Positions 43,056 through 53,385 of a DNA stretch of 64,000 nucleotides are shown here, piece by piece (position 1 is the first letter of the stretch; each line of letters begins with the position of its first letter). The stretch lies in assembly GCA_964035015.1 (NCBI GenBank), contig OZ036003.1, positions 9,532,830-9,596,829 of the forward strand, read 5' to 3'. Origin of the DNA: Corallium rubrum. Lineage: Eukaryota; Cnidaria; Anthozoa; Scleralcyonacea; Coralliidae. Both the position numbers and the translations under genes were made by a program. The notes under the pieces are model-generated. The model searched no databases. It had not been told where the DNA came from and saw nothing but the letters and a program-made list of their open reading frames with translations.

Positions 43056-44678
43056 CTATTTGCTTTTTACGAAATCTTTACACTTTTCACAACGACATTC
43101 TTGGGAAATAGCGAATAAGATCTTAGATGCAGAATCCAATTTCCTTGTTGAGGAGCGATTAGAAAGGCTATGATATCCCGCATAACGCATATATTTGTAA
43201 TTTATCGTTGCTAAGGTAAAAGGGAACGTCGAGGTAAGGGTGATTGTCCACAGCTTAGATGAATGTTTGAAGGACACTTCCAAAATCGCTTCGTCTTGTA
43301 GGGTGACGTCATACTTGATCTGCGTTTCAAAACTTCCGGGGTCTGCAAAGGAACTGTCATTCAATTCCTGAAGCATGGCATTGCCTTTTTCTGTGAGGAA
43401 TAAGGCCGGAAAGGGCCGGTCAGCGCGGGTTACGCTGTCAACCGTCATTTTTTTACAGTCAGTGCAATCAAACGAACAATTTCTTTTGATGGATAGAAGA
43501 ATGTCAACGTAGTTATTGAGAGAGTTGGGCTTGTGAGTATGACAATTATCAGAAGGCTTGGGAATACAATTGTATCTACAGCAGTGCATCTTTGCTGGTC
43601 CCTCTGGAAATATTGTGGGAAAAGTTATTAACCAGGACTTGTCTTTGTGCTTAAACTTCATCTCGATGTCACCAGAGGGACTGCCTTCCATACCGATATC
43701 TTGAGGGCGCAAATTAGATCGAATCCAGTCGTAAATTTTCTTTATCGTAATATCTCTCCTCGTTTGTTTTTCATTCTCATTTCTTCGAGTTGGAGGAGAG
43801 GGTTTCTGGGAAGCTAACGGGGGCGAAGACACACGAGACGTTCCTGGCTCCATTCTTGGGTCTAAAGGCGGATTTTTGCCTTTCTGTTGTTTGGAGGGGT
43901 CAGCATCAGGAGTTTCGCCTTGTGGAGTAGTTGAAGAATTTCTTCCAGACGCACCGCCACGCCCAGTCTTGACCGCCCCAGCGTAATCATTCTTCAGCGA
44001 GCCTGCTCTTGGACTATCATCGGCGGAGGCTGGGGAAGAATTACCGCCACTGCTTTGCCGTGCAACAGCGTTTCTTCTAGAGCCATCTCTCGAAGTAGGC
44101 TGATGGTTGTTCGTAGGGGTAGTGTCCATCGGTTCGCTCTGTTGATTCTCTGAGCCAGTATCCAGCTCTCTGGCAATTGTCGAATCCATTGTAAACGGAC
44201 TGTCGCCGTCTAGAACTTTGAATTCTGCTTTCAGACAAGTGTGTCCACCATCGGTGAAAAAATACGGAGATAAAACAATTCTATCAGTACCTTCTATATT
44301 AACAATGATTACCAGAAACTTCTTTATGCCTTGAGGATAGTTATTCCTCACAGTTCGTCGGTCCCCATCGCTTGGTTCGTTCAATGTCAAATGATGATGC
44401 GAATGCCACTCGCCGATATGACACAACATGAACGTCTCATTTAAGAACTCTCCAACACGCTTCATGTATTCTATATCTTGATTAAACGACACATCGGTTC
44501 GCTTGCAGTGTTTGCCCGGTCCAACGACAACGTGGATGACAGCGTTCCCAGACGTTGTCCAAAGACCAAATAGGTTTCCGCCTGTTTCGATACGTTGATG
44601 ACGGTACACCTCGGTACACATTGTGTTGTAGTCATTCTTATATAAGAATACTTTATGCTCGCTCCTCCCGACAGACAT
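43056..44678 (-). CDS. JAMM (JAB/MPN) metalloprotease-like protein with two E2/RWD-like domains (cluster member 2)
   Basis: 540 residues in one exon. JAB domain at about 8-170: E31 in IETGGNLFGLW and H92-S-H94-x8-S103-x2-D106 in GEWHSHHHLTLNEPSDGD, a JAMM zinc site with one extra residue over the classic HxHx7SxxD. Residues ~175-305 are a low-complexity Ser/Thr/Pro linker. The first E2/RWD-like unit, ~306-412, has DIEMKFKHKDKSWLITFP followed by FPEGPAK, then a helix SLNNYVDILLSIK and a Cys group C-x3-C-x2-C. The second, ~430-540, has LEVSFKHSSKLWTITL, a STFP turn, a helix SASKILFAIS and the tail CRCEKC. No E2 catalytic Cys in an HPN context is seen. Members of the JAMM family cleave ubiquitin-like conjugates; substrate unknown. 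The donor of a conserved upstream exon is at 45258. All catalytic residues are present. Confidence 0.8.
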   Translation of the reverse strand: MSVGRSEHKVFLYKNDYNTMCTEVYRHQRIETGGNLFGLWTTSGNAVIHVVVGPGKHCKRTDVSFNQDIEYMKRVGEFLNETFMLCHIGEWHSHHHLTLNEPSDGDRRTVRNNYPQGIKKFLVIIVNIEGTDRIVLSPYFFTDGGHTCLKAEFKVLDGDSPFTMDSTIARELDTGSENQQSEPMDTTPTNNHQPTSRDGSRRNAVARQSSGGNSSPASADDSPRAGSLKNDYAGAVKTGRGGASGRNSSTTPQGETPDADPSKQQKGKNPPLDPRMEPGTSRVSSPPLASQKPSPPTRRNENEKQTRRDITIKKIYDWIRSNLRPQDIGMEGSPSGDIEMKFKHKDKSWLITFPTIFPEGPAKMHCCRYNCIPKPSDNCHTHKPNSLNNYVDILLSIKRNCSFDCTDCKKMTVDSVTRADRPFPALFLTEKGNAMLQELNDSSFADPGSFETQIKYDVTLQDEAILEVSFKHSSKLWTITLTSTFPFTLATINYKYMRYAGYHSLSNRSSTRKLDSASKILFAISQECRCEKCKDFVKSK

Positions 44679-45257
44679 GTTGTTTGGTCAGAATTCAGAC
44701 TGAAGACCTAGTGGTCTACATACATCACGAAGTCGATGGCGAGAGTAAAAGTGCAAGCAACAACGTCAGAGGTTCGCCTTAAATATTTGTAATCTACTTT
44801 CAGTTTTGTATGCTACTTCCGACTTGTAAGCACGTGATGAAATTAAAACTGTGTTGAATTTCAGATATGACAAAAATAAAGACAAGGATACTCATATCAA
44901 CATGTAAACAAGTTTAAATACCATTTTACCAGAGTTATGTGAACGTGAAAGCATTACTCGTTTATAGCGACAACCTCAAAAATATACTTTTCGGTTTTGT
45001 CACTTCCGTTTTATAAACACGTGATAAATTAAAGGACACAAATGTTACTATACTCAAATAAAAAGCATATCTAGCTGCAATATAATTGTTGAATTTGATT
45101 ATCTTTTATTAAATAAAGACAGATAATGTTTAAGTCAACGATGATATATTGGCTATAGCAAAAATATACATTACGAATATAATTCCTGCAATATGTATGA
45201 TTTTCCAAGAACGCTACAATAAGATCATTTTCTAAGAAGGAAAGTACTTAGACTTAC
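44679..45257 (-). promoter_or_regulatory. 5' UTR intron with two ETS/E-box composite motifs (member 2)
   Basis: Between the predicted 5' UTR exon donor (GT at 45257-45256) and the ATG. The minus-strand acceptor is probably GGTCTTCAG, about 24 bases before the ATG. Two copies of ACTTCCG-N(5-9)-TAA-(A/G)CACGTGAT lie at 44815-44838 and 45002-45025. The same pair is found upstream of members 3 and 6; one copy remains in member 4. Confidence 0.5.
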
Positions 45258-45305
45258 CAGGAAAACAGGTCACGGTGTTGACATTTTTGTTTCTACATCA
45301 TGCTG
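45258..45305 (-). other. Putative non-coding first exon with 4-codon uORF (member 2)
   Basis: On the minus strand, ATG TCA ACA CCG TGA is followed by CCTGTTTTCCTG and the donor GTAAGT. The block is conserved at the same distance (530-610 bases) upstream of four cluster members, with the donor maintained in all. The 5' end of the exon is not defined. Confidence 0.5.
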
Positions 45306-45397
45306 CTAAATTATGAAAAGAATGCAACAAGTTAGTATCAGCTCGGATTTCAAAACATCCGTACCACGAAAAATTCGCCGAACCACTATCGCCGTAT

Positions 45398-45545
45398 AAA
45401 GGTGGTTTTCCACTAGGCACGACATTTGTCGACCGACTCGACATTTTTCTATTGTCTGGGCTAATTATTTCCACTCGAGAGCTTGCGAGACAAAAGAAAA
45501 TGTCGCTTCGCGCGACATTTTTCGCCTAGTGGAAAACCGCCTTAA
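45398..45545. mobile_element. MITE with TTAAGGCGGTTTTCC ends (copy 2, inverted)
   Basis: Inverse complement of 39325-39468, from AAAGGTGGTTTTCCACTAGG to CCTAGTGGAAAACCGCCTTAA. The TTAA at the right end is intact; the left one has changed. Confidence 0.78.
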
Positions 45546-45624
45546 GGACGTATACCTAATAATATGAACGGTTTTTCTGATTGGCTGTATAATTAAAGTG
45601 CCTTTGAAACGAAAATTAACTAGT

Positions 45625-46075
45625 TTGTCTTATTTGAAAGAACACTTCAAATGATAGAGTAACATCTTTTGCAGTTTTTCGTTTCCTTGCTTCGTTCTTG
45701 AGATATTTCAGTTTGTTTGATGTAAATGTCAGATTTTGCAACGTCACACGTGCACTAGTAATGAGTTATCGAAAAACGTTATATATCTTTGCTATTGTTA
45801 AATATAATCACTTGACAATCTACCTGTTTAGTGTTCTGGGCGAAACACACGCCCATGCTTCCCTCGAATTATTTTGGTTTGATAATAGCAAAGATATATA
45901 ACTTTTTTTAATAACTCATTATGCCTATGTGACATTAAAATGTTTAATTTGCATATCGTAGAAACTGAAATATCTCAAGAACGAAGCAAGGAAACGAAAA
46001 ACTTCAAAAGATGTTACTCTATCATTTTAAGCGTTCTTTCAAATAAGACAGACTTAATTTTCATTTCATAGACAC
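45625..46075. mobile_element. Long-palindrome MITE (family A), best-preserved copy
   Basis: TCTTATTTGAAAGAACACTT at the left and its inverse complement GCGTTCTTTCAAATAAGACA at the right. Almost the full length pairs (CGTTTCCTTGCTTCGTTCTT with AAGAACGAAGCAAGGAAACG). Non-coding. Confidence 0.88.
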
Positions 46076-46202
46076 TTTAACCAATCACATTGTTAATTTT
46101 ATAGACTAGCTTGGTTGACCGAAACCAATCAGAAACCTTCTAGTGCTTACGATAGCGACGTGATGACTCTATATAATTGCAATAATCGCCACAACCGCTA
46201 AT

Positions 46203-46636
46203 AAGGCCTGGTTCATACGTCGCATTTAATTCAGACTAATTTAACTCAATCAATTAAATGCGACTGTAGTGTGACGTATGAAACGAATTAAATTCGACTG
46301 AAGAGTTAAATTCGTCTGAGACGTTGTATCCGTCACGGTGAGACGGATACGACGTCTGAAATGCGTGTTGGTTTCAGACGTCGCTGCATGTTCGTCGCAT
46401 CGAATTAAATGCATAAATTTTGATAACATATCTTTTGTGCCCGTGATCAGATTTTTGTTTACTTCGCATGCGTATTGGACGTTTTTGACGCGATCTAGCG
46501 GAATTTTCCTTGCTCGTCACTGAATTAAATTCGTCGCATGAAACGAATTCGAGTTTACATCGATCGACCAGTCGACGAAGCTAACTATGAATTAAATTCG
46601 TCTGAATTAAATGCGACGTATGAAACAGGCCTTAAG
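46203..46636. mobile_element. MITE with AAGGCCTGGTTCATACGTCG ends
   Basis: The left end TAAGGCCTGGTTCATACGTC matches the inverse of the right end GACGTATGAAACAGGCCTTA. GAATTAAATTCGTCTG-type units are repeated throughout in both orientations. No ORF of note. Confidence 0.85.
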
Positions 46637-46962
46637 ATTTCTGAACGCATGGTTTCCATATAATCATGATACGGTACCCAAGTTCAATTTGGGGTGATTG
46701 TGGAGGTTATACAGAAACCATGCAAGCATAAGCAGAACGACGTACGCAAGTGGAGTTTTGTACTTTGAACGTACAAAGAGTTCAGTTGGTCATGAAGTGC
46801 TTGTTGCGCCTGCGCATATATACGTTGTTGCAACTTGTGTTAATTTTACATGTGTCAATCAGGCTTTAAGGCCACGTTTTTACACTGTGCAATTTTTCAT
46901 GCAACTTAATTGTCTCCCAAGAACAAAGGCGTTGACGTAACTGTTGTGACACAAGTAGCACG

Positions 46963-47323
46963 CAGGGTCTGAAATTTAAATTTTTTTTCAGTATCCCATG
47001 GGATACCAGGGTTCAAAGTTTTAGTATCCCCCCTAAGAATCCAGTATTCCACTTCTGGATACAAGTGACAACCATCCCTGCGAAGGTCCTGAGGACGAGA
47101 TTGACAAATATCAACGACGCTATCACTTGATTTACAAGATGGTGACTTATATAGATCAGTAGTGCTAACAAAGCTATCGGGAGATCAACGGAGGCCTTTT
47201 CCACTATCCCAATTTTTAAAATTTCATGGTATCTCATTGGGATACAAGTAAAACAGAAGTTGGTACCCCAAACGAAATTTTAGTATCCTGTGGATATCGG
47301 GGTACCGCAAATTTCAGACCCTG
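46963..47323. mobile_element. hAT5-like MITE with 5-bp TSD GCACG
   Basis: Starts CAGGGTCTGAAATT and ends AAATTTCAGACCCTG. GCACG occurs at 46958-46962 and 47324-47328. The homologous flank of member 4 (AAGTAGCACGAACCATTG, about 55773-55790) has a single GCACG and no insertion, so an empty site is available in the same window. Confidence 0.88.
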
Positions 47324-47404
47324 GCACGAACCATTGCATTGTTTAACATACTGCAAAATTCCATTAATGGTCAAGATCGTTGTCAGACAAGTTCAGCTGC
47401 AATC

Positions 47405-47603
47405 ATGCAGTTGTGTGGGAAGCAAGTTGATGTTGGAGGGGCACAACTTCAAAAGGGCATTTTGTTTGGGGGTAGAGCTTCAAAAGAACACTTGAGGCAC
47501 GTGTTTTATCATAAAACGGCACTTATCTTTTGCAAAAAGGGCCTTTACGACAAAGTGAGGGGCATATGTATGGCCACTCCGCCCCCCGGTTCCTGCGTCC
47601 CTG
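47405..47603. mobile_element. 199-bp insertion flanked by GCTGCAATC
   Basis: GCTGCAATC occurs just before (47396-47404) and just after (47604-47612) the segment. The corresponding flanks of members 3 and 4 lack it. The right end reads GTCCCTG, as in hAT elements (inverse CAGGGACGCAGGAACC), but a matching left end is not obvious. The ORF through it is not regarded as a gene. Confidence 0.55.
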
Positions 47604-47739
47604 GCTGCAATCGTTGCAAACTGAGTAGAATTTTCATTTTACGAATTTGATTACCAAATTATGTTTTTTTTACATATACAAAGATTTAGATTATATATAT
47701 ATATATATAGTGAGTACTTGCAGTTAAATTAGTAATGTT

Positions 47740-48020
47740 TCAAAAACTCATTAATACTTCACGAGGAAAACACAAAGGAAATCAGCATCATGTATGTCTG
47801 TGGTTTTATATCTGATAAAGAAACCTCACCTGATTTACATAAACTTTAGCTTTGATTTTCTCGGCTTAGACAACGTTATTTTTCAAACTTACTACGCCAA
47901 TGAACTTACCAAATGGGTCGTTTTTGAAGCTATTTCAAATATTCGCAGTACGTGTATTATCAGATCTAAAACACTTGGCTATCGCCTCGTGTTTTAAATT
48001 TGATAAAACACTGCTGCTCA
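47740..48020. repeat. Dispersed repeat B, third copy
   Basis: CAAAAACTCATTAATACTTC, GATTTACATAAACTTTAGCTTTG and ACTTACTACGCCAATGAAC match the copy at 12010-12305 in order. Confidence 0.7.
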
Positions 48021-48295
48021 TGTTTTAAATATTACATAATTAAAAGAGTGTCACTAGAATAGTCAATGTATATATACTAAATACTTCGAGACAAAGTTAA
48101 AATATTATGTTTGCCAGTAACTACAAACAGCTCGATATGCAATAACGCATGCAGTCAACGTAATATAGTAAAAATTTTGCATTAAAATATAAGATATCAA
48201 AAAATAAGAAATAAAGTATCAACAATGGTCTAATCACTTTGAGAGAGATTATGACACCCAAGGAAACTTTGTTTAAAGGTTTACACGAAAACTAG

Positions 48296-48356
48296 ATCGC
48301 ACTATGTATTTTTTACAAAATCTTTACACTTTTCACAACGACATTCTTGAGTATAC
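48296..48356 (-). pseudogene. Vestigial C-terminal end of a cluster gene
   Basis: The minus strand encodes ECRCEKCKDFVKN followed by a stop, the C-terminus of the JAMM/E2-like proteins. It sits ~120 bases downstream of the stop codon of member 3 (48431), beside a second copy of the AAAGTTTGCACAGAAT 3' flank. It is probably the scar of an unequal exchange between neighbouring copies. Confidence 0.7.
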
Positions 48357-48430
48357 TGGCTGACGCCAAAGGATTTTACTTTGTTGGGAAGCCTCTAAAG
48401 TTGAAAGTTTGCACAGAATAAATATATTGA

Positions 48431-50083
48431 CTATTTGTTTTTTACGAAATCTTTACACTTTTCACAACGACATTCTTGGGATATAGCCAATAAGATCTTA
48501 GATGCTGAATCCAATTTCTTTGTTGAGGAGCGATTAGAAAGACCATGACATCCCGCATAACGGATATCTTTGTAATTTATCGTTGCTAACGAAACAGGGA
48601 ACGTCGAGGTAAGCGTGATGACCCACAGCTTCGACGAATGATTGAAGGACACTTCTAAGGTCGCTTCGTCCTGTCGAGTGACGTCATACTTGATCTGCGT
48701 TTTAAAACTTCCAGGGTCTGCAATGGAACTGTCATTCAATTCCTTAAGCATGGCATTGCCTTGTTCTGTGAGGAATAAGCTCGGAGAGGGGTCAGCGCGG
48801 GATACGCTCTCAACTGTCATTTTTGCACAGTCAGTGCAATCAAACGAACAATTTCTTTTGATAGATAGAAGAATGTCAATGTAGTTATTAAGAGAGTTGG
48901 GCTTGGCAGTTTGACATTCATCATTAGACTTGGGAATTTGATTATACCTACAGTAGTGCATCTTTGCTGGCTCTTCTGGAAAACGTTTTGGAAAAGTTAT
49001 TAACCAGGACTTATTTCTGTGCTTAAACTTCATCTCGATGTCACCAGAGGGATTGCCTTCCATACCGATATCTTGAGGGCGAAAATTAGAACGAATCCAA
49101 TCGTAAATTTTCTTTAACGTAATATCTCTCCTCGAGGGTTTCGTCTTGGTAGGGCTCTGGGAAGTTGACGGAGGCCCAGACATACGTGACGTTCCTCGGT
49201 GGTTTGCTTGGGATAAAGACAGATTTCTGCCATTCTGTTGTCTGGATGAGTCAGCATCAGGATAATCTGATGGAGGAGTCTCACCTTGCGGAGGAGTGTA
49301 AGGATTACTTGCAGAGACAGCGCGCACACTCCCAGTGTCGACCGCCCTAGCATAATCGGTAACAGAGGATGAGGAACGATCGTTCTTCATTGAAGCTACT
49401 CTTCGGCTACCATCGACAGGGGCACCTGGGGAAGAATTAACGCTGCTACTTTGTCGTTGGTTAGCGCTTCTTCTAGAATCATCTCTCGAAGTAGGCTGAT
49501 AGTTGTTCGTGGGAGTAATGTCCATTGGTTCGCTCTGTTGATTCTCTGAGCCAATATGCAGCTTTCTGGCGATCGTCCTATGACTCAAATCGCTTGTGAA
49601 CGGACTGTCGGCGTCCAGGACTTGAAATTCTGCTTTCAGACAAGTGTGTCCATTGTCGGTAAAAAAATACGGAGATAAAACCACTCTATCATTACCTTCT
49701 ATATTAGCGAAGATTACCAGAAACTTCTTCACACCTTGAGGATAGTTATTCCTCACAGTTCGTCGGTCCCCATCGCTTGGCTTGTTCAATGTCAAATGAT
49801 GATACGAGTGCCACTCGCCGATATGACACAACATGAACTTTTCATTTAAGAACTCCCCAACATGCTTCATGTATTCTACATCTTGACTAAACGACACATC
49901 GGTTCGCTTGCAGTCTTTGCCCGGACCAACGACAACTTGGACAACGGCATTCCCAGATGTTGTCCAAAGACCAAATAGGTTTCCGCCTGTTTCGATATGT
50001 TGATGACGGTACACCTCGGTACACATTGTGTTGTAGTCATTCTTGTATAAGAACACTTTATGCTCGCTCCTCCCGACAGACAT
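48431..50083 (-). CDS. JAMM-like protein with H94Y change and two E2/RWD-like domains (cluster member 3)
   Basis: 550 residues, close paralogue of member 2 with the same order: JAB domain, Ser/Thr-rich linker (about 175-315) and two E2/RWD-like units with the C-x3-C-x2-C and CRCEKC endings. E31, H92, S103 and D106 are kept, but the second metal histidine is tyrosine: the motif reads GEWHSYHHLTLNKPSDGD (CAT to TAT). Unless the adjacent histidine substitutes, the zinc site should be damaged while the fold is intact. The reading frame is otherwise perfect. The upstream 5' UTR exon donor is at 50657, and two ETS/E-box motifs lie at about 50213-50237 and 50405-50428. Confidence 0.8.
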   Translation of the reverse strand: MSVGRSEHKVFLYKNDYNTMCTEVYRHQHIETGGNLFGLWTTSGNAVVQVVVGPGKDCKRTDVSFSQDVEYMKHVGEFLNEKFMLCHIGEWHSYHHLTLNKPSDGDRRTVRNNYPQGVKKFLVIFANIEGNDRVVLSPYFFTDNGHTCLKAEFQVLDADSPFTSDLSHRTIARKLHIGSENQQSEPMDITPTNNYQPTSRDDSRRSANQRQSSSVNSSPGAPVDGSRRVASMKNDRSSSSVTDYARAVDTGSVRAVSASNPYTPPQGETPPSDYPDADSSRQQNGRNLSLSQANHRGTSRMSGPPSTSQSPTKTKPSRRDITLKKIYDWIRSNFRPQDIGMEGNPSGDIEMKFKHRNKSWLITFPKRFPEEPAKMHYCRYNQIPKSNDECQTAKPNSLNNYIDILLSIKRNCSFDCTDCAKMTVESVSRADPSPSLFLTEQGNAMLKELNDSSIADPGSFKTQIKYDVTRQDEATLEVSFNHSSKLWVITLTSTFPVSLATINYKDIRYAGCHGLSNRSSTKKLDSASKILLAISQECRCEKCKDFVKNK

Positions 50084-51853
50084 GTTGTTTGTCAGAAAGA
50101 TCTTATGAGTTATGATCTACGTACATTTCGCGAAGTCGATAGTGAAAGTAAAAATGCAAGCAACAACGTCAGAGGTTTCCTTAAATATTGTAATCTACTT
50201 TCAGTTTTGTATGCTTCCGACTTGTAAGCACGTGATGAAATTAAAACTGTGTTAAATTTCAGGTATTCAAGGCTACTCATATCAAAATGCGGTTAGGCCA
50301 ATATGCATGTAAACAAGTTTAAATACCACTGACCACAGCATTGTTGTGTGAATGTGAAAGCATTACTCGTTTATAGCGACAACTGTATAGGTTTCGGTTT
50401 TGTCGCTTCCGGTTTTTAAACACGTGATAAATTAAGACACAAATGTATATATAATAAAAAGTCAAAATGATATTTATCTGTAATATAATTGTTTTGTTTT
50501 TATTAAATAAAGACAGATAATGTTTAAGTCATCGATGATATATTATAGCTATAGCAAAAATATACATTGGGAATATAGTTCCCACAATATATGCATGATT
50601 TTCCAAGAAAACTACAATAATATCATTTTCTAAGAAGGAAAGTAATTAGTACTTACCAGGAAAACAGGTCACGGTGTTGACATTTTTGTTTCTACATCAT
50701 GCTGCTAAATTATGAAGAGAATGTAAAAAGTTAATATCAGTTCGGATTTCAGAACATCCGTACAACAACGAAAAATTCGCCGAATATCGCCGTATAAGAA
50801 CGTATACCTAATATGAACGGTTTTTCTGATTGGCTATATAATTAACCAATCACATTGTTAATTTTATAGACTGGGGTTCCGGTTTTTGTTTGGGTTGGGT
50901 TGGGTAACCCAAAGCAATCAGAAACCTAAGTAGTCTTACGATAGTGATCGACGTGATTACTCTGTAATTGCAATAATCGGCACAACCGTACGGTTCCCAT
51001 CAAATAATCACGATACGTTACGCAAGTTCAATTTGGGGTGATTGTGGGAGTTATACAGGACGGACGCAAGTGCAGTTTTGTACTTTGGACGTTACAAAGA
51101 GTTCAAACTGATCATGAAGTGCTTAATGCGCTTGCGTATACGTTGTTACAACTTGTGTTTGTGCTAATTTTAATTTACATGTGTGAATCAGGCTTCAAGG
51201 CCATGCCTTGTTACACGGTGCAATTTTTCATACACAAGTTTCTCGCAAAGCCAACAGCATTGATGTAATTGTCGCAAGACATGGTTGCACAAACCATCAT
51301 TGCATGGCCATTGTGTAACACGCTGTGTAATTGTCAATTTGTCACGATATCTTTGCGAGACAAGTTGCTGCATACAATCATTGCACAGAGCAGAACTTTT
51401 TACGGGTTTGATTACAAAATCATGTTTTTTCTTACATATAGAATTACAAAGACTTAGATTATAAATATATTCAGTACACTTGACGTTAAATTAGTAATGT
51501 ATAAATAGAGTGTCACTAGTATAGTCAATGTATTTATATATTTCGAGCCAAAGTTAAAATATTATATGCTTGCCAATAACTGTAAACTGCTCGATATGCA
51601 AATGCAATACTAAAATCAATACTAAATACTAAAGTCATTAATACACAATGTCAGAAAGAACTTTTACACAAAGATATTTGATTTAAAAATAACAATTACT
51701 TGTACAATTGCAATGCGCCCATGCCGTCAAATATAATATTTCTACATTAAAGTATTAAAAATGTCAAGTATGAACAATCGTCTAATCTCTATCATTAATT
51801 TTCCATGCAATCTTAGAGAAGGAATATAACATCCAAGGAAACTTTGTTTAAAA
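50084..51853. other. 5' flank of member 3 and 3' flank of member 4
   Basis: Homologous in long stretches to 44679-48290 and 54713-56245 (blocks such as GACAGATAATGTTTAAGTCA, GAAAATTCGCCGAA..., CAATCACATTGTTAATTTTATAGACT). This shows that the duplicated unit includes promoter and 3' flank. The putative first exon is at 50658-50700 (minus; donor at 50657-50656). No additional gene. Confidence 0.6.
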
Positions 51854-53385
51854 CTAGATTGCACTATTTTTCTTTACAAAATCCTTACACTTTTCACAAC
51901 GACATTCTTTGGATATAGCTAATAAGATGTTGGATACTGAATTCAACTTCTTTACGGTGTAATCAGCACTTAGTAAGCGCACAGTATAAAGTCCTCCATA
52001 ATTCCCGGCTTTGTATCCAACCTTCGCCGGGGAATCGGGAAACGTCGAGGTAAGTGTGACAACCCACAGCTTGGACGAATGTGTGAAAGACACTTCTAAA
52101 ATTGCCTCGTCCTGAAGGAAATCATACTTCATCTCTCTTTTAAAACTACCAGGATCTGCAACCCAACAGTTTTAGTTTTAGTTTTGTCACACAATTCCTC
52201 AAGCATGGCATTGCCTTTCTCTGTGAGGAATAAGCTCAGAGAGGGGTCAGCTTGTGTTAAGCTCTCAGCAGTAATTTTTTTACAAGGGCTGCAAATACTG
52301 CTGCAACTCCTTTTTATTGATAGAAGAATATTAATGTAGTTATTCAGAGTCTTGGGCTTGCAAATAAATGAACACTCAACAAATCGCTCGGGCTTTTGAT
52401 AATGAAAACAGGACGAAATCTTTGCTGGCTCCTCCGGAAAACGTTTTGGAAACTCTATTAACCATAAGTAATCTTTGTGCTTAAACTTCATCTTGATATC
52501 ACCAGAGGGATTGCCTTGAATATCTATCTCCCGAGGGTGGAAATTGGATTGAATCTCATCGTAAACTTTCTTCAACATGATATCTTTCCTCGTCTGCTTT
52601 TCGTTCTCAACACTTTGCAAACGATTTGAAGACGAATGATTCGTCGTGGCGGGGGTTTGAGAGGTTGACGGGGGTCCTGATTCATGAGGCACTCCTGTCT
52701 CCATGGTTTGGTCTAAAGACGGATTTCTGCCATTCTGTTGTCTGACGGAGTCAGCTCCAGGATAATCTGGTGGAGGAGTCTCAGCTTGTGGAGTAGTGGA
52801 AGAATTTCTTGCAGAGGCATCGCCACTCCCGCTCTTCACCGCCCCAGCATCATCAGTAACAGAGGATGAAGAATTCTTATTCCTCTGAGAGGCTGTTCGA
52901 TTATCATCAGAAGCCAGGGAAGAATTACCGCCACTGCTTTGTTGCTGGTTAGCGCTTCTTCTAGAACCATCTCTCGAAGGCTGATGGTTGTTTGCAGGAG
53001 TAATGTCCATCGGTTCGGCGGGTTCGCTCTGTGACAGTTGATTCTCCGAGCCAATGTCCAGCTCCCTGGCGATTGTCCTATGACTCAAATAGCTTGTAAA
53101 CGGACTGTCGACGTCCAGGACTTGAAATTCTGCTTTCTCACAAGTGTATCCATTGTCCGTGAAAAAATACGGAGATAGAACAATTCTATCAGCACCTTCT
53201 ATATTTGCGATGATTAGCAGAAACTTCTTCATACCTTGAGGAAAGTTATCCCTCACTGTTCGTTGGTCTCCAGAGCTTGGTTCGTTCAATGTCAAACGAT
53301 GATGCGAATGCCATTCGCCGATATGACACAGCATGAACTTTTCATCTAAAAACTTCCCGACACGTTTCATGTACTCTGTATCCTG

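Noticed and set aside
47339..47650. 103-codon ORF
   Set aside because: It spans a transposon insertion and flanking duplicated sequence, has no paralogue upstream of the other cluster genes, and carries no recognisable domain.
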